NCBI RefSeq assembly: GCF_018446385.1
Contig: NC_056000.1
Location: 32,132,011 to 32,196,010, forward strand
Direction of reading: 5' to 3'
Length of the DNA: 64,000 nucleotides
Source: Zingiber officinale
Taxonomy: Eukaryota; Streptophyta; Magnoliopsida; Zingiberales; Zingiberaceae
The notes below the pieces were generated by a model. It searched no databases, had not been told where the DNA came from, and saw only the letters and a program-made list of their open reading frames with translations. Made by a program: the position numbers and the translations under genes. Positions 31,567 to 44,404 of the stretch are shown in pieces. Within the stretch, counting starts at the first letter, position 1; the number at the start of each line of letters is the position of its first letter.

Positions 31567-34300
31567 TTAGTGAAAGGATCGCCAGTTATCCGTGATGCAA
31601 TCTTGGCGATGACAACTTCTCCTCGCTTCACGATATCTCGTATCGTGGTACTTGCGCTCTATATGTTTACTCGCCTTATGAGCTCGTGGTTCCTTCGAGT
31701 TTGCAATCGGACCGCTATTATCACAATAAATTGTGATGATCTTGGGCAAACCAGAATCACATCTAAGTCCATTAGAAAGTTCCTGAGCCATACCGCTTCT
31801 TTAGCTGCCTCAGAGGCTACATACTCAGCTTCCATGGTTGAGTCCAAACGCATTTTCGCTTAACACTCCTCCATGAAATGGCTCCACCTCCTAAAGTAAA
31901 CACATAGCCCGATGTAGACTTACTATTGTCCCTATCGATTGAAAATCAAAATCACCCATAGGGAGCAAATCATCCGCTTGGTAAACTAGCATATAATCCC
32001 TAGTCCTTCTCGTGTACTTTAATATATGCTTTAGTCCAATGTCCTTGTCCAGGTTACTCGATATCTGACCATGCCTACGGCAAAACGGATATCGGGTCTC
32101 GTGTATAGCATTGCATACATTAGGCTTCCTACACCAAGCATAAGGAACTGCTTTCATGTCCTCTATCTCTTTTGATGTCTTTGGAGACATCTCTTTAGAT
32201 AGAGCTACTCCATGTCTAAAAGGTAAGAAACCTTTCTTGGAGTCTTGCATGCTAAAACGAGCAAGGATTGTATCTATATATGAAGCTTGGGATAGACACA
32301 ACATTCTTTTCTTGCGATCCCTTATAACTTTGATCCCAAGAATATGTGCACATTCTCCTAAGTCCTTCATATCAAATTGTTTGGACAACCATACCCTTAC
32401 GTCTGAAAATACCTTGACATTGTTGCCAATTAACAAAATATCATCTACGTATAGTACAAGAAATACCACCACGTTTCCGTTACACTTCTTATATACACAA
32501 GACTCATCCGGACTTTGAATAAATCCATATGACTGGATTACTTCATTAAACCGGATGTTCCAAGACCTTGAAGCTTGCTTCAGTCCATAAATGGACCGAT
32601 TGAGCTTGCATATTAGATGCTCTTTGCCTTTTTCAATAAATCCTTCTGGTTACTTCATATGGATGTTCTCTTCAAGACTTCCATTAAGGAAAGCTGTCTT
32701 GACATCCATTTGCCAAAATCTCATAATCCATATGAGCAGCAATGGATAAGAGTATCCGGATAGACTTAAGCATGGCTACCGGTGAAAAGGTTTCCTCATA
32801 ATCGATTCCCTCTTTCTGAGTGTACCCTTTCGCAACAAGCCTAGCTTTGAAGGTTTCTACCTTCCGTCATCCCTCTTTTCCTTTGTAGATCCACTTGCAT
32901 CCAACGGCTTTTACACCATCGGTGGTTCTACAAGCTCCAGACCTTATTAGAGTACATAGACTCTATTTGGAATTCATCGCATTTCATTGTCTTTGCATCT
33001 ATATCTTGGAGTGCTTCATTATATGATCGGGATCATGTTTTCCGGGATCAAGTCCAAGACTCTCCCAAAACATGAATCTTTCAGTCGCCTCACAACCCTC
33101 CCACTACGACGAGGCACTATCCGTGGTTGTGTATCATGTGTGACACGTGTTGCGTCTCTTGTGGTACTTCATCTTGTCCTGTTGGTATTGAAGTAGACAT
33201 GTCTCTCTAAGTTCTTCTAAAACGACTTTACTCTGGGCTTGTGATCCATTATATAGTCTTCTTAAAAAGCGGGCATTGGTGCTAACAATGACCTTCCGGT
33301 CTTAGGACTATAAAATAAACCACCTTTTGTTCCTTTGGGATATCCTACAAACACGCGAACTTCAGTACGAGATTCTAACTTATCAAGATCTGGTTTCAGA
33401 CATGTGCTGGACTACCCCAAATCCGAATATGTCTCAGACTGGGTTTTCGCCCATTCCACAATTCTATGGGAGTAGAAGAAACTGATTTAGAAGGTACTAA
33501 GTTCAGAACGTACACTGCTGTTTCCAGAGCATATTCCCAAAACGAATTTGGTAATTCTGAATAACTCATCATTGATCTAACCATCTCCATAAGAGTCCTA
33601 TTCCTTCGTTCGCCACACCATTCTGCTGGGGTGTTCCAGTGCGCATAATTGGGATTGAATCCCGGCCTCGATAAGTAATTCCTAAACTCTCCTAAGAGGT
33701 ATTCGCCACCACGATCAGATCATAGTGTCTTGATACTTTTACCTAGTCGTTTCTCCACATCAGCCTTGTATTCTTTGAACTTATCAAAGCACTCGGAGTT
33801 GCGGCGCATTAGGTAAATGTATCCATATCTTGAATAATCGTCTATGAAAAAGACGAAATATTCAAAACCTCCTCTTGCCTGGACAGACATAGGACCACAC
33901 AAATCAGAGTGAACCAACTCTAACACTTCTTTGGCTCTATACCCCTTGGCCTTGAACGGCCTCTTGGTCATTTTACCTTCCAAGCAAGATTCACAAGTTG
34001 GAAAATTTTCCAACTCAAATGAACTCAAAGTCCATCGGCTATAAGCCTCGAATCCTACTTAAGTTAATATGTCCAAGCCTTAGATGCCAAAGATATGCTT
34101 GGTTCATTTGCGAAGGTTCTTTTCTCTTATTAGAATTAGAAGATGAGTTATAAATTTCCATGTTTTGCTTTGTGGAAGAAATTGGATTTAAAGTATACAA
34201 ATTGTCAACTAATGTACCGTAGCAGATAATCACTTTATTTCTTTTAATAACTACATCGTTCGAAAGAAACCGAATATCCATCTAAAAGCAGTTTAGAAAC
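31567..34300 (-). pseudogene. Copia pol: integrase, reverse transcriptase, RNase H, broken
   Basis: Minus-strand fragments in order: gag-pre-integrase (AYLWHLRLGHINLSRIRGL, about 34100-34040); integrase (34028-33720: LVHSDLCGPMS, FIDDYSRYGYIY; 33590-33396: MVRSMMSYSELPNSFW, LWNGRKPSLRHIRIWGSPAH); reverse transcriptase (32472-31891: LYVDDILLIGN, FDMKDLGECAHILGI); RNase H (31853-31567: [20 protein letters not shown]). The reverse-transcriptase YVDD core is kept. Stops and frameshifts separate every block. A clear protease active site was not found. The protein would cut, copy and integrate element DNA in virus-like particles, but this copy cannot. Confidence 0.85.
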
Positions 34301-34400
34301 GAAATTAAATTCTTTCTAAAACGGGTACATAAAGACAATTTCTTAAAACCAAATTTTATTTCTACTAAAATATAAGTAGACGTCTCGCAACAATGCCACC

Positions 34401-35351
34401 TTAGTAGCATTGCCCATGTAGACGGTAATCTCCCTTCAGATAGTCGGGTTTCCTGGAACCCCTGCAGGAATTGCAGACATGATCATGGCTCCTCATATTC
34501 ACACAGTGTCTGGTAGATAACACCGCTAAACAGGTTTCAACAACTAGAGTAGGAGATATACCTTTGTGTTGGTTCGTACGAGGACAGTCCGCCTTCCAAT
34601 GTCCTGCCTGCTTGTAGATGAAGCACTTTCCCTTCGGCTTCTTCATTCAAGCTTTGACTCCCGTAATCTGCGTTTTATTCACTTTCTTTGCTGAACCCGC
34701 TTGTTTCTTATAATTCTTTCCTTTCGGTTTAGAAGTAGAACCATTTTCAGCATAGTGAATTAGCATTGTGACGAAATAATCCTTCTGCTGGAAGTTCTAT
34801 CAATAGTTCCGCTAATGAATAAACCCTCTTATTCATATTATAGTTCAGGCGAAACCGCTCAAAACTTCTAGGTAGCGTTTGGAGGATCATATCGATCTGG
34901 GTTTCCCATCAATTTCTCCTCCAAGGATTTGTATTTTGTTCAGATAAGCCATCATCTTTAGGATATGGTCCCTCACGGGAGTACCTTCTGTCATGGTGGT
35001 TGTCATTAATTTTCTCATAGCCTCTTGCCTAGAAGCCTGATCCCGATGACTAAAGAGTTCCTTGAGATTGTTCATAATATCATAAGCTGTTGGTAAATCT
35101 TGATGCCGATGTTGCAATACATTTGACATTGAAGCCAAAATGTAACACCGCGCCATCTCATCCGCTTTTACTCATTTCCTATGATATTCAATCTCCTCTT
35201 GGGTAGATTCACCATGAGGCGCAATGCTCAGTCAAGACATATTTATAGCTTTCAGCAGAAGAACAATGTCCGTGTTTCTTTTCCAATCTATGTAGTTTGG
35301 TCCAGTAAGTCTATTCTGTTGAAGTATGATGGACAGTGGGTTGAAAGACAT
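34401..35351 (-). pseudogene. Copia gag, broken
   Basis: It starts at MSFNPLSIILQQNRLTGPNY (35351), typical of copia gag, with a stop after about 38 codons. It continues at 35156 with MARCYILASMSNVLQHRHQD and an ELFSHRDQASRQEAMRKL segment. The nucleocapsid knuckle near 34640 reads CFIYKQAGHWKADC. The second cysteine of CX2CX4HX4C is replaced by tyrosine (one G-to-A change), so zinc binding is lost. Confidence 0.8.
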
Positions 35352-36450
35352 CCTAAGAATCACAAATAACTTTTGGTCGAACTCTAAATTTAGAATAATA
35401 TTGATTCCTCAAACAATACTATTTTAAATTAACCAACACCTCATCACACCGTGAATTTTGTATGCCACGTTAGTGTGGACGTATACAAATTCAACATTTG
35501 TAAAGGAGGGTTTAACCCATTAATTTTATTATCTTGTCAACCTAACTTTTGACAAATAAAATTAATAGTTGGTATTATTTGGTCACACAAATAATAATAG
35601 TGACTCCGTTGGGGAGGATACGATTAGATGTGTCTAAGTGTATACCATTACTTGACACTAAGTCCATTAATAAGATTATGCCCCTTCCGTTGGGGAAGAT
35701 CACACGCTCTTAATTAATTTCCTATAGTCATCCAAAAATGGAAGTCTGTTCTAGTGATCCACAAACAAGCTCATCCGTTATGGAGGAAGGCACTCAGAGC
35801 CAACGCGCAAGCTTGTTTGCATCATTTACAAACCAGTAATGGAGACCATGGGATTTATTTAAAAATCCCTCTCCCACTTAGTTATTTATAAATGAGGAAT
35901 TTTAACTATGCTAGCCTACTAGACTTGTAAACTAACATGCACACACAGCACAATATAAAAGCAATAAATAGAAAATTTAATTTTCAACTATTATGGCTTT
36001 TATCTCTAAATTGTCCTCCGTGTGTTGTCATCCCAAGCTGCTGCCATATTTGGCCACCGCCTAGGGTCTAGCTGCCGCATCCATCTTGCTCCTAGTTCCG
36101 CTGCGCCTCTAGTCCTTAGAAGGTTCCACGCTTTGCAAGATTCGATCCGCGACATAAATAGAATTTTACATTTTTGATCCTATATTCCATAAAAGGAATG
36201 TACATGTATTTAGATCAAAAATAAAATCCTAATAAAACTAAATACAGCTCCTGCTGTATTTTAATACAATCATGCACACACATATAAATTGCCCTTGACA
36301 TGTCCAAGGGTCCAATCACACACATAATTAACTAAAAGCCATAATAGTTGGATCCTGCATCCACAAAGTTAGCACATCCTACTATTATCCTGCCTAAATT
36401 ATGTATGACATGTGCATAATTAAACTAAATACCAAATACGCAGGCAAACC

Positions 36451-36464
36451 CTAGCTCGATACCA
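36451..36464 (-). promoter_or_regulatory. Primer-binding site of the copia element
   Basis: The minus strand reads TGGTATCGAGCTAG two bases after the LTR end. It is close to the TGGTATCAGAGC initiator-methionine tRNA site of plant copia elements. Confidence 0.75.
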
Positions 36465-36466
36465 AT

Positions 36467-38868
36467 TGTTGGTTGCTACTCGGAAAACCTATAGGTTCCA
36501 CTGCAAAAATTTTGTACAAAGGTCCGAACCTTTCCTAGCTACCATGTGTTCTTTTAAATTAAATTTTGGATCGCATGAACTTAACACGTTTGATCCAAAA
36601 TTTAATCTATTTATTCTTTAGGTTTTTGACTTGGATCTCTGCGGAACTTAACACGTTCGACCCAAGTCTCCTTAAGTTATTAATTCCATTAAATATTAAT
36701 TTCCATAAAGGTTCCCAATATCGACGTGGCGAGGCACATGGCCTTCTTGGATATGGGAGCAACCACCACCGACTAGACAAAACCTTTAATAGAAAGCTAA
36801 TATTTAATTTCCTAAAATAACTTTAGGTTAACCAAAGAGAACAATCAAATCACAAGGAAAAGAAAGAAACAAAAGAACACAACTTCGAAAAAACATATTC
36901 GAAATACTAGAACGTAAGCCTCTTGTATTTGGTATTATTTCCATAAATAACTAGCATGATGCGGAAATAGAAATTACTAGTTATACCTTGTAGAAAAACC
37001 TCTTGATCTTCTACCGTATTCCTCTTCTAACCTCGGACGTTGTGTGGGCAACGATCTTCCAAGATGAGAAACCACCAACCACCTTCTTCTCCTCCAAGCA
37101 AGGTTCGGCCACAAAAGAAAAGCTTTACCAAGGAGAAAAACCAAAATACTAACCAAGCTCCAAGAGATGCTAGCTTTCTCTCCTTCTTCTTCTTCTTCTC
37201 CGAGTAGTATCCGGCCACCACAAGAACTCCAAGGGAGAGGGAGAGGTTCGGCCACCACAAGAGGAAGAGAAGGAGATGATGGCCGGCCACACCAAGGAAC
37301 AAAAGAGGGAGAGGAATAATAGATGTTGTGTCTTGTGAAGGCACCCTCACCCCTTCTTTTATATTCCTTGGCCTAGGTAAATTAGGAAATTTAATTACAA
37401 TAAATTTTCCTTAATTTCCTTGACATGATTTAATTGAGAAAAATAAAATAATATTTCCCCAATTAAACAATGATGGCCGGCCAAATCAATAGAAGCAAAT
37501 TTGACAAGTTTCAATCAACAATTAAAACTTTCCTTATTTGTTTCCGGAAATTTTAAAAAATAAAATTTCTCTTTAAAATCTCTTCATGGTTAATAAAAGG
37601 AAATATCTATAATTTTAATTTTATTAACATGTGAATAATTTTAAAGAGAAAATAAAACATCTCTCCAATCTACAAATAAGGAAAGAGATCTAATCTCTTT
37701 CTTTAATTTTTTGTAAATCTTTTACAAGAGAGATATTTTAATTTTAATTCTCTTTTAAATTAAATCTTCCACATAATAATAAACATTAAAATTAAATTTT
37801 CTTTTTAATTAATTATGGCCGGCCCTACTAGCTTGGGTTCAAGCTAGGGCCGGCCACCTTAAACCCAAGCTTAGGCCGGCCCTAGCTTGGTTCCCAAGCT
37901 AGCTTGGCCGGCCCCCTTTAGGTGGGTATAGAAGGTGGGTATATGTGGGTATAGTACTATATAAATAAGAGGCTACGATAGGGACCGAGAGGAGGAATTG
38001 ATTTTGGTCTCTCGATAAAATTAAGCATCCCATGTTCGCCCCGAACACACAACTTAATTTTATCAATGATAATTCATTCCACTAGAGAACTATCATTGAA
38101 CTACCGCACCAATCCCAAATTACATTTTTGGGCTCCTTCTTATTATGAGTGTGTTAGTCTCCCTGTGTTTAAGATATCGAATGTCCACTAATTAAGTGAG
38201 TTACTGACAACTCATTTAATTAATATCTAAGTCCAAGAGTAGTACCACTCAACCTTATTATCATGTCGGACTAAGTCCACCGCAGGTTTAACATGACAAT
38301 CTTTATGAGCTCCTCTTGAGGACATTATCAACCTAGTATCACTAGGACACAGTTTCCTTCTATAATCAACAACACACACTATGAGTGATACCATTTCCCA
38401 ATTTATCGGGTTTATTGATTCATCGAACTAAATCTCACCCATTGATAAATTAAAGAAATAAATATCAAACATATGTGCTTGTTATTATATTAGGATTAAG
38501 AGCACACACTTCCATAATAACTGAGGTCTTTGTTCCTTTATAAAGTCAGTATAAAAAGAACGACCTCAAATGGTCCTACTCAATACACTCTGAGTGTACT
38601 AGTGTAATTATATAGTCAAGATAAACTAATACCTAATTACACTACGACCTTCTAATGGTTGGTTCCTTTCCATTCTGGTCGTGAGCTACTGTTTATAATT
38701 TATAAGGTACTGATAACATCATCTTCTGTATGTGACACCACATACTATGTTATCTACAATATAAATTAAATGAACAACTACAAACAAATGTAGATAATTA
38801 GACCAAATGTGATTTTTTATTCATAATGAATGTTTACAAAGCTTAGGCTTTCAGTATACACTCCAACA
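36467..38868 (-). repeat. 5' LTR of the copia element
   Basis: This 2402-bp LTR ends next to the primer-binding site. Its minus-strand TATA box (AATATAAAAG, about 37365-37356) is the likely element promoter. A separate plus-strand TATATAAATA lies near 37958-37967. GC-rich inverted GGCCGGCC-type repeats lie at about 37810-37920. Confidence 0.9.
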
Positions 38869-38873
38869 TTAAT

Positions 38874-39920
38874 AACATCACATAACATATTAGGTATCAT
38901 GAGAGAAAGCATAAGCAAGTCTCATTGGAGTTTAAACTTCCCTAAGCCTTTTATTTCTTCTTGGCCGAAAATTCAAGGGCATGTTCCTAGGTTTTTAAGT
39001 TACATAAATCATGAATAACATCTTAATAACATCACATAACATCTTAGGTATCATGAGAGAAAACATAAGCAAGTCTCATTGGAGTTTAAACTTCCCTAAG
39101 CCTTTTATTTCTTCTTGGCCGAAACTTCAAGGGCATGTTCCTAGGTTTTTAAGCTACATAAATCATGAATAGCATCTTAATAACATCACATAACATATTA
39201 GGTATCATGAGAGAAAGCATAAGCAAATCTCATTGGAGTTTAAACTTCCCTAAGCCTTTTATTTCTTCTTGGCTGAAACTTCAAGGGCATGTTCCTAGGT
39301 TTTTAAGCTACATAAATCATGAATAACATCTTAATAACATCACATAACATATTAGGTATCATGAGAGAAAGCATAAGCAAATCTCATTGGAGTTTAAACT
39401 TCCCTAAGCCTTTTATTTCTTCTTGGCTGAAACTTCAAGGGCATGTTCCTAGGTTTTTAAGCTACATAAATCATGAATAACATCTTAATAACATCACATA
39501 ACATATTAGATATCATGAGAGAAAGCATAAACAAGTCTCATTGGAGTTTAAACTTCCCTAAGCCTTTTATTTCTTTTTGGCCGAAACTTCAAGGGCATGT
39601 TCCTAGGTTTTTAAGCTACATAAATCATGAATAGCATCTTAATAACATCACATAACATATTAGTATCATGAGAGAAAACATAAGCAAGTCTAATTGGAGT
39701 TTAAACTTCCCTAAGCCTTTAATTTCTTCTTGGCCGAAACTTCAAGGGCATGTTCCTAGGTTTTTAAGCTACATAAATCATGGATAGCATCTTAATAACA
39801 TCACATAACATCTTAGGTATCATGAGAGAAAACATAAGCAAGTCTAATTGGAGTTTAAACTTCCCTAAGCCTTTTATTTCTTCTTGGACGAAACATTACA
39901 AGGGCATGTTCCTAGGTTTT
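38874..39920 (+). repeat. 155-bp tandem array in the long LTR, right part
   Basis: About seven units continue the array broken at 29077. Across the copia insertion the spacing of successive CTTGGCCGAAA motifs is 66 plus 86 bp, one regular period. This shows that the copia element entered a pre-existing array. Confidence 0.88.
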
Positions 39921-40549
39921 TAAGCCACATAAACAAAACAACGAGGAAAACTACTTGTACCGCAGATGAGAGGAAATACTTACATCCTCTTGCTTGGTTT
40001 ACTAAGAAAATACCCTTGGTGGAGAAGAAGAAGAAGACTTTTCGCTTCTAGAACTCCCTTTTCCTTTTTTTTTTGTAAGAAGAAATATGTTTTAAGGACC
40101 TCTCTTTGTGAAGTTTTCCTAGGAAGAAACCTTTAACTTGAATTCAGTAATGGGAGAGAAGAGGCTTAGGGTTTCGGTGGAGGGAGAAGAAGGAGGAAGA
40201 AGTAAAAGAATAACTTTTCTTTCTCTTATTTCCATTTATTCTAAATGAAGGAAGAAAAGGAAATGAACTTTTCATTCTAAGTGGAGGGAGAAAGGAAAGA
40301 TAAACTTTTCTTCTAAGTGAAGGGAGAAAGGTGTCCCTTCACCCTCCCTACCCTTAACCATAAATTTCATTTCTTTTCTAACAATATTTCCTCCGGGGCT
40401 ATTGGTTATCTCATCCTACTTAAAACTTACCACTTGTTAAGAGGTTCAAGGTTCAAGCCTTGACCACTCTTCTTTTTCTTTTCTTTTTGGTTTCATTTTA
40501 TCTTATTCTTAAAAGAAATTCATATGAAATTGCTGGGCGTTACATTATG

Positions 40550-40866
40550 TGATTCGTCCAACGTAAAAATTTTTGATGATTCTTTCTTATTACATTTGAA
40601 CACATCCGAGAAGTCAAAATAAACAATGAATAACATATTTGAATTTCTTGCAATCCTAGAAATCTACAAGAACTAAAATGATATAATCGAAGTTCTCTAG
40701 GTCTATCCGTGGATTTTAACCTAGAGAGTTTCGATTGCATTCATTTCAGTTTATGTGGATTTCTGGAGTTGCAAGAAATTCAAATATACTATTTATTATT
40801 TATTTTAACTTCTTAGATATATTAAAATATAATAAGTAAGAATCGTCAAAATTTTCAATATGTGAT
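40550..40866. repeat. Long fold-back (inverted) repeat
   Basis: The left arm 40550-40701 and right arm 40720-40866 are inverted copies. GAATTTCTTGCAA, AGAAATC and TCTCTAGG on the left face CCTAGAGA, GATTTCT and TTGCAAGAAATTC on the right, around an 18-bp loop. Arms of about 145 bp with few mismatches would form a long hairpin. The 27011-40544 LTR ends at the outer edge of the left arm. Confidence 0.75.
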
Positions 40867-41286
40867 CTCATAGCATATTTTAATTTCTTATCATCTTAGA
40901 AATACTAAACCTAGAGAGAGAGAGAAAAAGGAGAGGGAGAAAATTAATTAAAAAATATATATATATATAAAATTTAGATTTATCAGAAGATAGAATTGAA
41001 AATGCACTTACAAAGCGACATGTATTTTTGATCCATTCATATTAGATATACTATTTGGTAAATTGCTGAATAAAAAGAAGGTTCGCATTTTGACCATTGT
41101 ATTGGATACATGTGCTGGTCGGTTCGCGGAAGAACGCGCTTATCATCGAGAAGCCTCCCATTTTAAGCTCTTCCTATTTCTCTTCCTCGGCCGTTCCCGT
41201 TTCCCCTCTTGCTTCAATCGCCGAAGCGAGGCGGAAGAAGGCGAGCAGTAGGAAGGAGTCCGAGGAGCATCCGTGGTGGCGCTGTC
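40867..41286. other. Spacer and 5' flank of the kinase pseudogene
   Basis: AT-rich with a (GA) patch near 40915-40940, then a GC-rich 5' leader from about 41110. No separate gene is seen. Confidence 0.5.
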
Positions 41287-43740
41287 ATGGGTGGCTGCAT
41301 TCCCTGGAACAAACCGCTCACGGCCGACGATTTGGCTCAGCGGATCCCCCGGCCACCGCTGGGTAGTGTGAGAAATCCCTGCCGCAAAATGCCCTCTTTT
41401 TTCCCGCAATTTGATTCGATTAGGGTTTCTCCTTCCACGACGGCGACAAGGGTGGCGGAATCTGGTGGTTTGATTTCGTTGTCTTCCTTGAACTCATGGA
41501 TTTTTCTAGTTTCTTTCTGGAAGTTGGATTTTTTATCCTCGGCTACTTTTGGAGCATTGAATAGAATTTTGCCTTCTTGTGCATGTTTCTGTTGTTGAAT
41601 CACTGATATCAACTTTGTTCTTCAAGGGAATCAAATGTCATAGACCTCCTTGTGAATTCTGTTTGATGCTATTTAACAACAATGTGACCCTTCATGTAAT
41701 TTTTTCAAAGATGGATTTCTTTGTTCTGATAAAAACTGTCTGATTAGCAATCAGTTGATTGTTAATGTATGATTGGGTGTTAAGTTTTGGGCAAACGATT
41801 GACTATAAAAGTGTGAACCTTGATCAGCTTGTACCTACTCTTTCCATTGCTGATGGGAAAATTAATCATTTCTGCGTCTAATATCAGGAAATTCAAAGTC
41901 AGAGTCAAAATTCTCAATCAACTTGACGAAGAAAGGTTCAGTTAAGGAAAAGAAAATCTCAAGATGTGGTTCTAAAGGTTCAGTTAAGGAAAAGAAATCT
42001 CAAGATGTGGTTCTTCGCAAGCTACTCCCAAGACATCTCCATTTAAAGAGCTGGCTGCGGCAACTGACAATTTCAGGGATGATTGTCTCTTGGGTGAAGG
42101 TGGATTTGGTCGAGTTTATAAAGGCAGGTTGGAAAGCATCCAACAGGTTAGTTTTCAATATGATAGTCTTGCCCATTCACTGTCCTAGTAAAGTTGTAAC
42201 TTTGAAGTCTGTTTTTATATCTTAACTTCAAATAATAAGTCTGAACTTTGAATATCATTAACTTGGAACACAAAGTTAACCATCCTAACATTTTCTATTA
42301 ATACGTTTCCTATCTCGCTTCTCTTTTTGTTCCCTTACATAACAAATTGTTATTGTATTTTCATACTATAACATATGAACTAAAATAAGTAGAATTCTTA
42401 TCGACACCAGAATTCATAGGGAAGGAAATAGATTCATGGACATACCGGGCTGACCTAAGTGTGATCTTGATTGATCCTCCACTTAAGGTAAGAGTAAAAC
42501 AAGGTCACATTTGAAAATTTTATTTGGTTTATTTACACTAGTTTCCTGTAGAGTACATGAAGACTTGCTTTATGATGGTAACCAAGAATTTACGTTTCTT
42601 TTGACAGACAGTAGCAATAAAGCAGCTTGATCTCAATGGTGTACAAGGAAACAGGGAGTTCCTTGTTGAAGTTATGATCTTTGGTCTACTTCACCATCCT
42701 AACCTTGTTAATCTGATTGGGTATTGTGTTGATGGAGATCTAAGGCTTTTGGTTTATGAATATATGCCGCTTGGATCCTTGGAAGGTCAACTCCATGGTA
42801 TTCATAAACAGTTCTTTTAGTGCATTTCTGATAGTGAATATGGTTATATGTGAATTCTGATTGAAGAATAAAGTTCATGTTGATGCAGGAGACCTTTCTT
42901 CAGATAAGAGGCAGCTCGACTGGCATCACAGAATGAAAATAGCTGCTGGGCAGCGAAAGGATTAGGGTACCTGCATGACAATGTAAATCCTCCTGTGATT
43001 TATCATGATCTAAAATGTTTGAACATTCTGCTCGACGAGAACTATGACCCTAAGTTGTCAGATTTTGGACTGGCAGAGCTTGGTCCTATTGGTGATAATA
43101 CTCATGTCTCCACCCGAGTGATGGGCACATATGGGTACTGTGCACCTTTTAATATTCAAGGGCCGGGCAACTAACAATAAAGTCTGATATTTATAGCTTT
43201 GGAGTTGTTCTTTTAGAACTTATAACCGGAAGAAGAGCAATTTATTGTTCTAGACGTCCAGGCGAGCAGAATCTTGTTTCCTGGGTGAGTATCTTTTTTG
43301 TTTCCTTTCCCGACCATTTTATTGTTCTAATATGTATTAGCCATCTCTATTCTGTTTCATTTTAAGCATTCAGTTAATATTTGCAATTATCATGTATGGT
43401 TTTTGGATACTAGTTGTCGTTATTCCAAGATGCCTCATGACATCGTTAAGTGAGATGTTATTGTCGTTTTGCCGATTATTCTCTTAATTGCAATCACTTT
43501 TGTTCAGCACTTCAGAATGTTTTTTCTTTGTTCCATGCTTGATCAAAGCCATTGTTCAAGGACCGAAATAAGAGGGGTTCCCCTCGATGATTGACCCAAT
43601 GCTTCAGGGCTAGTACCCCATCCACGGCTTATACCAGGCACTTGTCATTGCTGCAATGCGTGTGCAGTATTAACCGAGTTTGAGACCTCAGATAGCAGAC
43701 GGCAATTCTACCGGACAGAAACCAAGCAGTCAATCCAAAA
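41287..43740 (+). pseudogene. PBL27-like receptor-like cytoplasmic kinase, broken
   Basis: Exon 1 (41287 to about 41362) starts MGGCIPWNKP, an N-myristoylation and Cys context for membrane anchoring in the RLCK-VII/PBL family. Exon 2 (41888-42146) contains [11 protein letters not shown] and the Gly-rich loop [17 protein letters not shown]. Exon 3 (42608-42797) has VAIKQLD (catalytic Lys) and [12 protein letters not shown]. Exon 4 (42889-43284) has [23 protein letters not shown] and [10 protein letters not shown] last exon (about 43548-43740) has FKDR and YPIHGLYQALVIAAM. Defects: 1-nt deletion near 42950, indels near 43150, an in-frame stop near 43610, and His for Arg before the catalytic Asp. 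Exon 2 holds a roughly 40-bp tandem duplication (about 41934-42014). Relatives relay pattern-triggered immune signals to MAP kinases. Confidence 0.85.
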
Positions 43741-44404
43741 GTGATTTATAGAGAGGGCAGAATAGAACTGATCAGTTCATTCGAACTTCTACACCAAATA
43801 CTCTTTTGTGATTCCTGTTCTGTATGTTAACTCAGTCTCACCTTCAATCTCTCCTTTGGTTCTTTTAGTTTTAGGGTCAGCAAATTTTCACTATAAATTT
43901 TTAGATAAGGTGATTGTTGGTTCTTGTATCGAAACTTCAGTTATTTTACTTCATCTATCTTATCCAAACCAAGGGATATAAATTGCTACTTATCTGTGAA
44001 TAGGGATCCTTTGCTCGATACATCGTATTGTTTTTCCCTTTGCCCGTCTCGCCTTGCGGTTCGTAAATATTCGTAAATGAACTCGAATACTGGTGAGCTT
44101 GGCTTTGAAGACTTCATAAGCAAAGCTTAAGATGGTTAGACATATATTTGTTTATTTATTTATCTAAGGCTTCTTGCGATATGATTATCGATACCTTTTA
44201 TAAGTGTCGGTAATCTTGTATGGCGATGAATAATTGCATTAGCATTGAAATGACTTAACATGAGCAGAATTATATAATTAGAAAACCATGGATAAAATTT
44301 GAGCAATTAAGCATCGATTGCTTTAAGATTCGTGCTTTTCAATGCAATATTGATAGATTTAGTCGCACACTCGGATCCATTTGTCTTGGCGCCAGTATCA
44401 AAAT
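43741..44404. other. Spacer between convergent kinase and EXO70 pseudogenes
   Basis: AT-rich. It would hold both 3' UTRs. Nothing else is recognised. Confidence 0.6.

Larger units (their letters stand above)
29078..38868 (-). mobile_element. Ty1/copia LTR retrotransposon, structurally complete
   Basis: LTRs of 2393 and 2402 bp (29078-31470 and 36467-38868), both TGTTGG...CCAACA, flank a 5-kb interior. The target duplication TTAAT is exact (29073-29077 and 38869-38873). The primer-binding site lies next to the right LTR and the purine tract next to the left one, so transcription runs on the minus strand. Gag, integrase, reverse transcriptase and RNase H segments appear in the copia order. The LTRs differ mainly by small indels and scattered substitutions, suggesting fairly recent insertion. 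Many frameshifts and stops in gag-pol make it defective. Confidence 0.92.
27011..40544. mobile_element. Very long solo LTR, split by a copia element
   Basis: It begins TGTAACGCCCGCCC and ends GCTGGGCGTTACA, so TGTAACGCCC and GGGCGTTACA form the inverted ends. The target duplication TTATG is exact (27006-27010 and 40545-40549). Without the inserted copia element (29078-38868) and its duplicated 5 bp it is about 3.74 kb. There is no coding domain, so it is read as a solo LTR. LTRs of this length with such termini occur in the gypsy Del/Tekay group, but lineage and orientation are not proven. Confidence 0.75.

Noticed and set aside
27011-40544. A DNA transposon with long inverted ends
   Set aside because: The target duplication is 5 bp and the ends are TG...CA with only about 10 inverted bases, which fits an LTR better.
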